Shown piece after piece: positions 46,041-57,637 of a stretch of 64,000 nt of DNA. The notes beneath the pieces are model-generated. The model was not told where the DNA came from and did not search any database. It saw nothing but the letters and a program-made list of their open reading frames with translations. The stretch lies in assembly GCA_025174535.1 (NCBI GenBank), contig JALBUN010000047.1:1074675-1138674 (forward strand). Reading direction: 5' to 3'. The translations under genes were made by a program, and so were the position numbers. Source of the stretch: Cantharellus purpuraceus (Eukaryota; Basidiomycota; Agaricomycetes; Cantharellales; Hydnaceae). The stretch's first letter is position 1. Every line of letters starts with the position of its first letter.

Positions 46041-47034
46041 GGGTGGGCTTGGCTGTCGGGGCGGAAACACCTTGGGGGCTCATCCACGAATTGCAATCAT
46101 CATATGTGTGGGGGTGAATCCTTTGCAGACGACTTGAATGGGAATGGGGTACTGTAAGCAGTAGAGTAGCCTTGTTGCTACAATCTGCTGAGGTTTAGCC
46201 CTTGTTCTACAGATTTGTTCAACTTTTTTGGTTGGACCTTTTCTTTTTCTTCCACACTGTCTGCTTTAGGGGTGGTTGATTTGACTTTGGCATGGTGGAC
46301 AGGGTGCAAAACACCCCCCACCCACCTTGTTTATTATTTATGCCTCGTTGAGGGGGAAGGGGCCTCCGGCCCCTCCCCCCCTTTTCCCTGCCCACGGAGC
46401 AGGTGGGAAATTTTTTGATTTTACATGGGCATGTGCTGGCGGGTGTGACACGCATGCATGCCGCTGCCCCCCCCTCTCCGAGTGGGGGGCCATCCCATTA
46501 TTTAGGGCAGGCGAGCAAGCAGATGTAGCCTGACTCTGGGCAGCCCTGTTGTCTGTGGCCATAGGGCTCTGAAAGCATTGCATCCTGTCTGATCTGTGCA
46601 GTTAACCAGAGTGCTGCCCTGTTAGTGCTATGGTGGGGGACTATGATGGAATCCATGGGTGCTGTAGTCAAGTGTTGTCTTTTGCTTCACCAAAGTAAAG
46701 GCATCACTCCATCGGATTGGTGTATTTTATTTATTGTGTGTGTAGATTTTTCATGCAGTGGGAATTTTATACATTGAGTGTCCAGTGGACTTTATTTTTT
46801 CATGCAGTGTGTATTTTATTTTATTTATTGCAGTGTTAAAAGTGTTTGCAGCAGGCAGCAGGTTGAAGTGTTAACAAGGGTGCAGCAAGTGTTACAAGTG
46901 TCACAAGCGGTCTTTACATTTACATTACAAAAAAGTGTTACAAAGTGAAGTGTCACAAGTGTGTTTGCATTACAAAAGTGTTACAAAAAGCGTGTTACAT
47001 TTACAAAAGTGTTGCAAAAAGCATGTTACATTTA
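46041..47034. repeat. Unassigned repeat-like DNA with a GC-rich hairpin and TTACA-type repeats
   Basis: 46352-46380 forms a GC-rich hairpin (about 13-bp stem, loop TCC, one mismatch) in a C/G-run-rich block (46300-46510). From about 46840 to 47034 the sequence is an irregular array of GTGTTACAAAA and GTGTCACAAG units. No gene recognised. The block looks like part of an unrelated, decayed transposon. Confidence 0.5.
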
Positions 47035-47997
47035 TGTTACATCCTGTAACACCGAGTTCCGATCTCCAAATTCCATCTCCACCTCCGTCAACTCCACCTC
47101 CGTCAACTCTGGACCCCGCCATTGTTCTCTTCATTAGTAGTCTTCTTCTTATGGGTTACAACAACCATTATACTTTCTAATTGTTTAGTATTAGTTCAGA
47201 CATGAGTCCAAACTCCGAACTCCTTTCCATGTTGTATTCCATATTAGTCTTATTGTCTTATCGCTTTTAGTTTTACCATTCAATTCTCTACATACTTATA
47301 TGGGCTACTTCTTGTATGTTACAGTAGTTCGTATATCAACCAAGACTCCCCATCAGCTTCTTGGTTACTAGCTTCTTGACAAGTATCTTCTTGACAAGTC
47401 GAACTCCAGATCTTTGATCCAACCCCGTACTCCGAACTCTGAAATATTGGACCAACGATTCAAGGGGGCGCAACTGTGAGGGCGACGCTGATGACGAGGC
47501 CACAACAACAAGATACTCAATAAGTGAGAGCCGATAAGAAATAATGCCAGCTGGTACAGCAGATATCCTCAGTCTATACAGCTGTTTCTGATAAATACAT
47601 GGGACTTACCTGGTACAGCGGATATCCTCAGAGATCAAGCTGAGGGGATCACACTGCACCAAGGCGAGTCTTTATACTAAATGATGGAGACGGATAGGAG
47701 AACCAAGATAGGGGAGGAAAGATAGGGGAAGTGATAGGGGCAATGAAATAGGGGAGACGCACCCTGACAGGCTGCGCTGATAGGGGTGTCAAGAGAAAAT
47801 ACTAAAAATAGAATATGACTTATTTGAACCCTGACAGCAACACATAAGTTGAAGCCAAGTCCACTCAATCCGACTCAATAGTTATTTGTCCCCATCTGTC
47901 TCTGGTTGAACTGGAACAGTAAAGTCCCATCCCCTTCCTCACTAGTATCCGAACACCAGCTACTCCTTTAAACTCCAAGTTTTCAGCACTTAACAAC
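47035..47997. mobile_element. Decayed retroelement debris
   Basis: Starts with TGTTACATCCTGTAACA (47035-47051), an imperfect palindrome whose reverse complement recurs at 48873-48889 with similar flanks. Near 47460 the run CAAGGGGGCGCAACTGTGAGG resembles a polypurine tract followed by an LTR start. No coding motif remains. Confidence 0.4.
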
Positions 47998-48223
47998 AAC
48001 TGGGGACTTCATTCCCCAGTTCAAATATCGAATCACGCCTAGCTCCTAAGTCTGATCTGAACTGTCTAAGTTGTACTCCACCTCCAAAATCTCAGACACA
48101 GGTATTAGTGAGGGCACAGCACATAAGCTGAAGCCAAGTCCATTCCAACCCCCATGACGCACCCTGATCCCCACTCCAACTCTGACCATCTACTCCAACA
48201 CAAGTTCCAACCCCCAACCAGAC
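47998..48223 (+). mobile_element. Gypsy LTR fragment
   Basis: Begins at the LTR hairpin (CTGGGGACTTCATTCCCCAG) and runs to CCCCCAACCAGAC, where a minus-orientation LTR starts at 48224. The 5' half and the last few bases of the LTR are missing. Confidence 0.75.
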
Positions 48224-48733
48224 TGTTATGCACTAGGTCCGATTGGGGTTGGAGATTGGATTGGAGGTCGGGTCGGAGTCGGAGTATGTCGTGGGGGTTG
48301 GAACGGACTTGGCTTCAGCTTATGTGCCCTCACTAATACCGGTGTCCGAGACTTCGGAGATGGAGTACGACTTAGAGAGTTAGGATTGGACTTAGGAGCT
48401 AGGCGTGATTCAATATTCGAACTGGGGAATGAAGTCCCCAGTCAGGCAACTTAAATACATATTTGAAATCTAATAATAATTACTCCGGTGATGGGTCTCC
48501 GAGGCTGACGGCCTTACGTGAGTATGTCCGAGTCCAACAGGGACGGATGTCCAGGTTCCTATGGTGATGCTGATGCATCAATTGGAACCGGAGATGGATG
48601 GGTGGAATCGGCGGTGACAATTGGACAGGTAAATGGAGACGTAGCGGTTTCCAAATGGAGTATAGATTTCATGTGTGCGGGGATCTGAGGGGATCGGACG
48701 GGGATCTGGGCGTTAATGAATATAGTCATAACA
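48224..48733 (-). mobile_element. Gypsy LTR, minus orientation
   Basis: TGTTATGCACTAGGTCCG...ATATAGTCATAACA, 510 bp, complete ends. The flanks (cagac and aagat) do not match, and the LTR fragment to its left does not resume on the right, so the locus has been rearranged. Confidence 0.82.
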
Positions 48734-49932
48734 AAGATAGTGGTTATTGTAATCCATATCAAGAAAACTACTTATCAAGAGAACAATAGATGGAGTTCAG
48801 GGTCATCAGAGGACAGAGTTGGAGGACAAGGAGTAGAAGGAGATGGAGTTGGAGTCCAGAGATCAGACCTGGTGTTACAGGATGTAACATTTTATAGCCA
48901 GCACCAACTCTTATACTGGCAACATTGGTCTCTATTCTTTTATTGCTACAGTCTCAGTGAATCAGCAAAACCTTTCTTTGGCCAGGCATCTCTGTAACAC
49001 CATTCAGTGGTGTGATATGCACTAGTTGTATAGCTGGTCCTGCTTTGTGGCTTACTCAGCAGACCAGAGTAGTGATAGTTGTTTCCTGTCAATAGGATCC
49101 CCATGGGGTGACTATGTCATTAAGTGCTCTTTTGCCATTGGAATGGTTGTTCAGAGTGGGTGTCTCTGGTGGGACTAACTTCAATTCCTGACACACTCTT
49201 TAAATTCACTTTGACTGATAACAGATTCAATTTCATATTTTGGAAATTGCAGATGAGAAACCAGTTTCTTCAAAACAATATCAGAGCAGGTTCCCTCCAA
49301 CTGAATGTTCCTTTAAAGCCATTCACAAACTTTGAGTGTGCTTGAGTTGCTGGTTGGGAGGGGGTCTTGAATTTAGAGTTCCTGGAGCTGCAGATTGAGT
49401 ATGAACATGAATCCCTTTTATCATTATCATCTTTGTTAGACAAAGAGGGGGATTATTAATAAAACAGCGCCAAGCTATGGGAAAATAGAAATCATATCAA
49501 CCTGAACTTGAAGTGGGATCATTTCCTGTAATCAACGAGCCCTGTGTCCTGGGGTGAGTCAAAGGACTTGCGCATTGTGAACCAATGCAACACGCTCTAG
49601 TGATTCTCTGATGAGGCTCCAATTTCAGAGCAAGAATTGGCTAGTAAGTTTGTGGATAATGAGTGGCTCTTTCGACCGGCTAGGCAGTAAATGTCCATGA
49701 TGATATCGGCGTTTTCCATGGTTAATCTGATGAATTGTGCCTGTTGTATGTACGGCAACAGTACAAACTGGTAGGTACACCGTAAACATGATGCCGGAAA
49801 GATCAATGATCAGCGTGATATTGGAGGTGAAGCAAGGATTGGCGATGTTGGCAGTTACTGTCGTGGCATAAATGGGTGGTGGAATAGAAATAAGCGCCCG
49901 TTTCGCCACTTCTGTCTGGTTCTAAAAATCCC
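48734..49932. other. Right edge of the repeat region and promoter of the Cdh1 gene
   Basis: 48873-48889 carries TGTTACAGGATGTAACA (see 47035). After about 49400 the repeat character fades. No gene seen; 49600-49932 holds only minus-strand shadow frames. Confidence 0.4.
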
Positions 49933-51953
49933 ATGTCCCATCTCACAAACTCACCATTTGGCAAGCGTCTTCGCACTGTCGGGAACAAAGACTTCGACGA
50001 GGATGGCGACTCTGTGCAAGATCCTCTGTCACCCACTCGTGGCAGGTCCAGGATCAATCCCATCTTTGGCGTGGCTCCGCCGTCTCTTTCGCTAGAGACA
50101 CAGACATCTCAGGGTGGAAGCAGGAATCCAAGCCCAGGGTCACAACCTTCAAGAAGAAGTCCAAAGAGAGACTACGGTGACCGGTTCGTGTCTTTAGGCC
50201 GTGGGAACTCAGTCAATGACTTGCCACTGACTGATTATACCGTCAGGTATCTACCATCTCGAGACGATGATATCAGAACGAACTTCAATCTCATGGAAGC
50301 CGGAGGACCATCTACTCCCTCTAAAAACAATCGTATGATACCTTCCGAGTCAGATGCAATCAAAGGTGAGAACATAGAAGTTTGTTGTGGCGGAGGTGGT
50401 TCTGGAGGGAGCAACATGTCGACGGGCTGATCACAATGGATCATGATTCTCCCTCCTCCTTCATATGTCTTTGGCATGACCTAAACGACTTGGACAACCC
50501 CCTACATCAAACCCATCTACATGTTGCTCCTCGGTTGGCTTGTAAAAGTTTGACGAGTGAGCATCTGACAAGCGATTGTCTGACCCTATTATTTTACAGA
50601 GCAATCAAACGATATCTTCACAACTGTACTACACTCTGAAGTTACACCTTCCTCTCCAAGGGCCACATCCCCTGTCCGCCGCACACCCTTTCCTGGATCC
50701 GCCCCTACAACACCCACACGCCAACGTCTTTTCACATTTTCCACCCCGACACATAGTAATCCTGGGACACCGACTAACCTTGATGCTCCTACGGATGAAG
50801 CCTACTCACGAAGTCCTGTCCGCGCCGAGAGCCGACGTCTCCTAGACAGCCCACGTCGGCAGCTTCGCAGCGTCTGCAAGACACCATACCGTGTTTTAGA
50901 TGCTCCAGAGCTTGCCGATGATTTTTATCTCAATCTCGTCGATTGGTCAACAACAAATGTACTTGGTGTTGGTCTAGGTTCTAGTGTTTACTTGTGGTCG
51001 GCCCAGACCGCAGCCGTTAGCAAACTATGTGATTTCTCCGATACAACGGATTCCGTCAGCTCGATTGCTTGGGTACAGCAAGGCTCAACTCTGGCTGTCG
51101 GTTTCGTCTCGGGACAGTTGCGCATCTACGACGCGTCAACCGTCAAGCTACTGCGCACATACGATAATGCCCACGGTGGCCGGGTCGGAGCACTCTCATG
51201 GAATCAGCATATTCTAACTTCTGGCGCTCGCGATAGGATGATCTATTGTCGTGACTCGCGTGAGCCTGACCAGCGACCATTTCGGCGGTGGGCAGGGCAT
51301 CGACAAGAAGTATGTGGGCTTACGTGGAACAAAACTGAAACGATGGATAGCGCCCTGCTGGGCAGCGGCGGTAACGACAATAAGGTTTGTATATGGGACA
51401 TTCGCGGTTCTGCCCGAGTGCAAGCTCCAGATGCTGTCGAGGCACCGCTGTTCAAGTTTCATGAACATACAGCGGCTGTACGAGGGATGGCATGGGATCC
51501 GCACGTTGCGAACGTCTTGGCGACTGGTGGCGGGACACAGGATAAGATGATCCGGTTCTGGAACACACAAACGGGCTCATTGTTGCATGAATTGGACACA
51601 GGTTCACAGGTGAATAGGAGGCTCGGTTCAGCGATTCGAGACTCTAATCCTTGCTTTAGGTCTGCAACCTCACATGGTCATTGACGACACACGAGCTCGT
51701 CTCCACACATGGCTTTTCAGCGAGTGCGCCTCAAAACCAAATTTGTATCTGGAAGTATCCGTCACTGAGTATGGTTGCGTCTCTCACGGGGCATACACAT
51801 CGAGTGTTGTATCTTGCCAAGAGCCCAGACGGAGAAACGATTGTAACTGGTGCCGGCGACGAAACGCTCCGGTTTTGGAGTGCTTTCCCGAAGAGAGAAG
51901 AGAAAGCTGCAAAACGAGAAAGCCGACTCGACTACACCAAGCTTATTCGGTAG
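49933..51953 (+). CDS. CDH1: Cdh1 / Fizzy-related APC/C activator (WD40)
   Basis: Activator and substrate receptor of the anaphase-promoting complex in mitotic exit and G1. The ATG at 49933 begins [22 protein letters not shown]-box-like DRFVSLGR lies at residues 83-90 (the usual form is DRFIPxR, so it is slightly divergent). A splice near 50366-50598 joins DAIK to [14 protein letters not shown], then Ser/Thr-Pro-rich sequence with several SP/TP sites (likely CDK control). The propeller begins at [20 protein letters not shown] (about 50890) and continues with SSGxRDRM-like [11 protein letters not shown] (about 51220), [12 protein letters not shown] and [11 protein letters not shown] (about 51300-51410). 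Then come [13 protein letters not shown] (about 51530) and, after a small intron near 51608-51660, [20 protein letters not shown] and [13 protein letters not shown]. The C-terminus LIR ends in the IR tail used to dock the APC. This pattern fits Cdh1 better than Cdc20. Confidence 0.92.
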
Positions 51954-53235
51954 CCTTAGAAGCCTGGATACCTGCCACTGCTGTTTTGTTATCACCATGT
52001 ATATGCTCACTCTTTTCTACTGCTCTGTCCCTTCTGCGTCTCATTAACTTGACGTGTCTTTTGTCTCGTTTTGATTTCATCACATTTTTCCCTCTCCTGC
52101 TCATCCTCTCCCCTTCCTCTCATTATCATGTCCGTTTTATAGACATTCGGTTTGTCTCGCCGGTGTGTTCATATCTATCTCATCATCCTCCGACCGCACA
52201 TACCCTCGAAGTTTTTATTGTCACGTCTCATACCCTCGTTTTACTCCTATGCTCTGGGTCGCTTTGCCCACGCTTCATCGATATATTGTATGATGATGCC
52301 ATGCTCTCTGGTGAAATATGACGCTCTGAGAACAATATATCATAAATATCACGTCTCATGTGAGAAGCTTTTTTGACTCCCAGCGCCGATGAGCGAAACC
52401 TTTTAATAGTGAACCACGTGAAGAAATGGCGAAAAAGGAGGCTGAACGCCATATGGACAGAACACGCTGGTGGGGCGTCACATCACTTCAAAACACATTC
52501 ATTCAGTGCACATTCATTAAAGGTAGGCACAATTTCGCAAGCTCTGTTGCCACCATCCGTCTCACTTCTACGGTGAGGTAGAACCTACAATTTTGACCAC
52601 GACGTACTATCACTATAACTTCTGACAAAGCGAGCTCGTAGAGTTAATCTACTGAACGATTGATTGTAATTAACCCGAGGATCGATTTATAGCCACTACA
52701 TTAGGCTAATCGGTATATATGGTGGTCAAACTGCAGTTTTGACCACCATATTCGACCACATCCCTTGATAACTCTAAAAATATCAGCGCAGCCTTTCTTG
52801 CTGCTTGTCAGACCAATTCTTAGTCTCCTATAGTTGAAGATATCCAGCATGGCAAGGTATTCGGGTGCTGATCGAGTCACACTATGTAGGCCATGCACAT
52901 GCTTCATGACAGCACATGCTTGACTTCATTCACTCTGGCTTTGGAAACGTCTAGATGTATCTCGCGATAGTCACACAAAGAGATAAGTAAGATGCAGAAG
53001 GCGCAAAAGCGCAAGAGTTGCACGAGGAGTCAGAAATATTACAAATTTAAACACAATGTTAGACAGAGATAGATAACCAACAAGTCGCAAAACAAAAAAA
53101 GTAAAACGGACGAGGAGTAGGAGAAACAGACACAGGAAAGGAAGAAACAAAAGGGAAAAAGAAAAAAAAAAAAAAAAAAAAAAAAGGAGAAAAGAGAAAA
53201 CGAGACAATGTGAAGGAAAAAAAAAAAAGACCAAG
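51954..53235. other. 3' flanks of convergent genes Cdh1 and SPT7
   Basis: 51954-52330 is T/C-rich and probably 3' UTR. 53100-53235 is A-rich, with a run of 24 A at 53162-53185; on the minus strand this is a T-rich tail downstream of SPT7. Open frames here are low-complexity shadows. The imperfect inverted repeat GGTGGTCAAA-CTGCAG-TTTTGACCACC lies near 52720-52747. Confidence 0.45.
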
Positions 53236-56200
53236 TCAAGCAGAGGCGACAATAGCAGAAGGAGCATCTAACGACGGCCTGGAACCGTTCATAGACTTCT
53301 TCCCGCCCCCGCTAGGCTTCATCTTCTTTTTGGGACCGGTTCCATTCACTTCCGGATTGGCGGGATTCCTATCCACCTCGGCGACGACGCCATTCATCGC
53401 CTCGTCCTTGCTCTTCTTTTTCGGCGCCTTCTTCTTCGGGGTAGATGATGCAGCGCCCCCTCCGTCCTTGTCGTTACCCTTTTCCACAGCAGTGTCCTTT
53501 GCCTTGCCCTTCTTCTTCCCTCCCGCAGTGGCGGGGTTGGACATGATGACCTGGCCAAGAGGTCCGATTTTGGATCTTATCGGATTGGGCGGGTCATCGG
53601 GAAGAATGAGTGGCATGGAAAGCACGTCCATCGGTTGAGCAGAAGAGGATGGTATCGCAGATGATGAGGCGTAGGAGTTGGACGGGTGCGAGCCGGGTAA
53701 TGAGGAAGGGTTGGCAGGAGTCGCCGCTGGTAACATGGTCGGAGCGGGCGGAGATTGAGTCGGAGGGGCCGAAGATGCAGCGAGTGTTGTAAAGCGCTCC
53801 TGATAGAAGCTCTTGAGCAACCCAATTTGCGAGTCCACCTTGGACGCTTCGAGAGGTATAAATGCGGGGGGTGGAGGGTAAGGCAAGGGGGGCTCGCCAG
53901 TCTTGGCACTGAATGGCATTGTGTCATCAGATACGAGTGCACAAAACATGCAAAGAATGGAAGCTCACCGATCGGGTGCTGCACGGTCCTCGGCATTCGA
54001 TTTTCCCTTCCAGAGTCGCTTGGGTACAGACAGACTCTTGAGACCGAACTCTGCCTCGATGCCGAGCTCCCTGAGGCCCAGAAAGTCCTCGCCACCACCT
54101 AGGATATCTGCAAGACCACCACTACAACAGGGATACGTAAGCAACCGCGTGAAAAACGCAACGGTGGAAAGGGAACGCACGATGCAAATTGATCTTCGTC
54201 TCCATCTTCAAACATGCCTTCGTCGTTCTGAACCTCAACAGTAGTCTGAGATGACCAATGAGAAATATGCCATCACGGAAGGCCCTGTCACACTCACGAT
54301 ATCTCGATACGCTCCCACAAGTTTCTTCTCCAGATCACCAAGTCTGCTGCCATATCGCACGACGTCGTCTTTGATATAGCGCTCAAGATCTTGAGTCTTG
54401 GTGATACCGCCCTCAAAAATGGTATGAAGAATGATCTCCTGATGACATGCACAAAGGCGTGAGCTCATGAGCGTCGTGGGGGGTAAGACGCAGGCTAACC
54501 TCCGCAGTCATCGTTTGTGAGTACTTGTCACACAAGAACCGAGCCGTCCGTCCCACGTTTTGCAAATACTCGGATGCGACACTCGTTAGAACACCCAATG
54601 CAGCCGATGAGGTCCCTGCTCGCATGCGGCACACATAGGTTCAGTTTCCATCATCCCATCCGCATCATTGCGACAACTTCACTCACCCTGGAATCCGGCA
54701 TGCTGCAGCACCTTGCCCCCCATCCAACCCAAGCACTCATCTGCCGCTTCCCAGTTAACGTCACCTTGCGTTTTCCACCCTTCCTCTTGGAGAACCGCCT
54801 CCTTGCCCTCGTGCTCACTCGCCGGCTCCGGCGCAGGCACGACAGGATTGGACGAATCAGCCGTGGCATTCAGCGCAACAAACTTTGCATGTGTGCGGCG
54901 CACACGGGACATGGTCGCAATGTTCTTGTTCATCAGCTTCAGGAGTGACTTGCCAGGCTTGCGCGAGAGGGTGGATCTAGGAGGTCTTTAGTATATGACG
55001 AGGACACGTCAAAGATGGACAAGACACGCACGCGCGCTTCCGATTGCCCCCCTTGCGTCCGCCCTTCTTCGCCCGAGTAGGATGGGGGAGACAAGGACCT
55101 TTACCCGCCTTTTGCTTTCTGTCCTCCATCCCGTCAAACTGCGGTAGTGGCGGCACGCCGCCGACAATGAGTGTGCTGGTGCGTGATGCCTCCCACCACG
55201 CCTCCAACAAGTCGTCTTCGGACGTAGACAACGAAGTGTCGCTGGACAGAAACGGTTCCACAAGCCGTGGCCGCTTGCGGGAATCCTGCGAGTCCGACGA
55301 CCTGTACGACATCTGGTCAATAATTGGAGAGTCCCCGGTACGCCTGAATGCTCACCATTTCCGTTTGAGACGTCTGTCCATGGCGTGTACGCTGTGACCA
55401 CCTCCGCTGTCAGGAGCAGTATCACCCTCGTCGACATCCATGTCATCGTCCACGAGATTCCACAACCGCTGCTGTAGAGTCTCCTTGCCCTTGCCTTTGG
55501 CATCAAACTCCATCATGGGCAGCATGCCGGTGTCTTCTGGCACACCGTCCAGGGCACGTTGCAGCTCCTGGTCAAGTTCCATGAACACACCCATGGAGGC
55601 CGGCGTGCGGATGAGGGCTGGCTGATCCTCGAACGGGACTGCGCCGGTGGCCGGCGGCGACGGCTTGGCGGGCGAGGCGTGCCCAGATGCGGAGCGGGGC
55701 GACTTGGAGTGCGATTGCGATGGGCCTGGTGTGTTGGGCGTCAGCTCTGCGTGGGGCGTTGACGGGTCCGGGGTGGGCATGTCTGTGGAGGCATGAGTGG
55801 AGTGACGCAACGAGGCAAGCCGGAGACGGCACACGTACCCCTAGAGCTAGAGAGGATGCCGTTGATGATGCCATTGGGCTTGACGGGTTTGTAGGGAGAA
55901 TCACGGGAGGATGTGGAGGATGGAGGGGCAGAAGGCGTAGGCAGTCCATTGATAGTGATGAGATCCGGACGGTCTGATACATGCGCTAGGAGGTGGTCGG
56001 CTTTACGCTTCAAGCGCGTGACGCATCCTCGAAGTACATGATCCTAGTGCACAAGAGATCGGCCAACGATGCTTTCAAGAGTGACGCCAAAAGTGCTCAC
56101 CGGTCCACTATTATATTTGAAGCAGTTTTTCCAGATCAGACCCAGGTCAGCGGAGAACTCCTGCTTGGATTTATATTTGCGGGCCTTGACATTCTTCAAC

Positions 56201-56714
56201 ATCGTCCCAAGGTCCATGGGATGTTTGATCACTAAGAGAGCACACGAGCCTCATGAGACAAGCGCGTGCCACTCGTAACGGTGCACCGCACTTACAGTCA
56301 TAATAATCTGGATAATCCGCCCTGGAAACAGGCTTGAGAAACGCCTCAGCGTCCCGATTGTCCTGTACATAATGTGAGCGCAAGGATATGACGCGCATGT
56401 GGCACGCGCATACTACAGTAACAGTTCGGAGCTCGAGCAGGACACCCTCGAGACTGCCATAGAAGGAGTCGGCCGCCTTGGCGTCCTGTGACTGCATCCA
56501 CCCAACGCGCGAATCAGCAACATGTTCGTGCACGAGAAACGAGCGAAACGACCGACCCTAACGTCGCGCACCGTGGATAACAATAGCTTGAGATCTGCAT
56601 CTTGGAGAGAGGCCTTGAGGGGGCTTTCACTAATCGTCTTTAGCAGATTCTGCATCGGAAATACACATTAGAGGGTGGATGGATGAAATCAAGCAGTGGA
56701 TGCCTTACATTCAT
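53236..56714 (-). CDS. SPT7: SPT7-like SAGA subunit (bromodomain plus histone fold)
   Basis: Structural subunit of the SAGA co-activator, nuclear. The ATG at 56714 splices to [20 protein letters not shown]. The bromodomain spans several exons: [16 protein letters not shown] (about 56290-56340), [20 protein letters not shown] and [16 protein letters not shown] (about 56100-56230). A long Ser/Pro-rich linker follows. Conserved SPT7 segments [18 protein letters not shown] and PPLPQFDG (about 55130-55220) and the Lys-rich [20 protein letters not shown] come next. The histone-fold (Bromo_TP) region includes [20 protein letters not shown] and [10 protein letters not shown] (about 54510-54610). Then [40 protein letters not shown] (about 54020-54090) and VPKRLWKG. 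The C-terminus is Lys/Pro-rich and stops at 53236. Domain order matches fungal Spt7. Confidence 0.88.
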
Positions 56715-57637
56715 CGTGGCGCATGCTGCTCTCGTTAAGCAGACGGTTTATGGTATTCGGCAAATGCCGCTCCGGCGCTAAACCGGCCTTTGTGTCGGCG
56801 GCACAATAAGCAGCCAGTCGCTCGACCGCTTACCGCTCCCATTGTTGCTGAAGCTGCTTTTATCACGAACAATGTCTGGACAGACAACAGCGGCGAGTGC
56901 GAAAAATAAGGACATTTGCAGGGTGAGAATGGCAAGCAAAGCTTATGCGCCAGATCTTCATCTCGAAGCACAATGCCATGAGGCTACCACACACAAGCGA
57001 GGCGGGTATCCTCACAAGCACCTCATGCCAGCGGGTTAATCCATTGTCGAGAAGCAGCGCCCGTGTGTATGATGGCTCATTGGCCATTAGGAGTGTTGAT
57101 TGGAGGTGACTCTTGCAAGTAGCCGATCTCTTCAGCGCCACATCACCCATTGCCTTGATGTGCAGCCTGGGCCATAACGCGTAAACCGAAACAGAGCGGT
57201 AAACTCGCCCCTCTGAGGATACTAACATGATCCACACTGTCTCACTGGCCGGGCCAAGAATCTCAGCCTCCTGAGCGTACCTGTTTCGTCCTCAGGAGAC
57301 GTGCGTCGACTGCCATCCAAGAGCACATGTATGTACGTGAAAGAAATCACCCTCTATATACCGTCTATTATCTCTAGTCATTGCGATGCAATGGTATGAT
57401 TTGGATGCCCGCTTGCTATACTAGGCTAGAGAGTCAAGAACGAAGAGAGCGAAACATAAGGAAAGGAGTCCGAAATGAGTGGTGGCGCAGCTAAGGTGTG
57501 CGTGAAGACGGAAGAAAAGTATTCATGGACACGAAGAAGATCAAACTAGCACCAGAAAAACAAAAGAATAACCAAATCCATGGCCCATGACGCAATCTGC
57601 GTCCAAATTTCAACGCTTCGCTCACCACACCCACGCA
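56715..57637. other. Intergenic, SPT7 promoter and flank of the next gene
   Basis: About 920 bp. A 124-codon minus-strand frame at 56863-57237 has no start context, splice support or family motif, so I leave it uncalled. Nothing else recognised. Confidence 0.4.

Noticed and set aside
33520..49000. Possible CRISPR array or other regular spaced repeats
   Set aside because: The repeats are LTRs, a minisatellite without spacers, and a gag triplication. No direct repeats with regular unique spacers were seen, and the host is a eukaryote.
49933..51953. Cdc20 instead of Cdh1
   Set aside because: The propeller start ([18 protein letters not shown]) and C-terminus ending in IR after a short linker match Cdh1/Fizzy-related better; the C-box DRFVSLGR is also closer to DRFIPxR than to the Cdc20 form.
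52971..53267. 98-codon minus-strand frame of Phe, Leu and Ser resembling a membrane protein
   Set aside because: Comes from the A-rich tract (24 A at 53162-53185) downstream of SPT7; low-complexity only.
56863..57237. 124-codon minus-strand frame upstream of SPT7
   Set aside because: No connection to SPT7 by splicing, no family signal, and the plus strand is also partly open.
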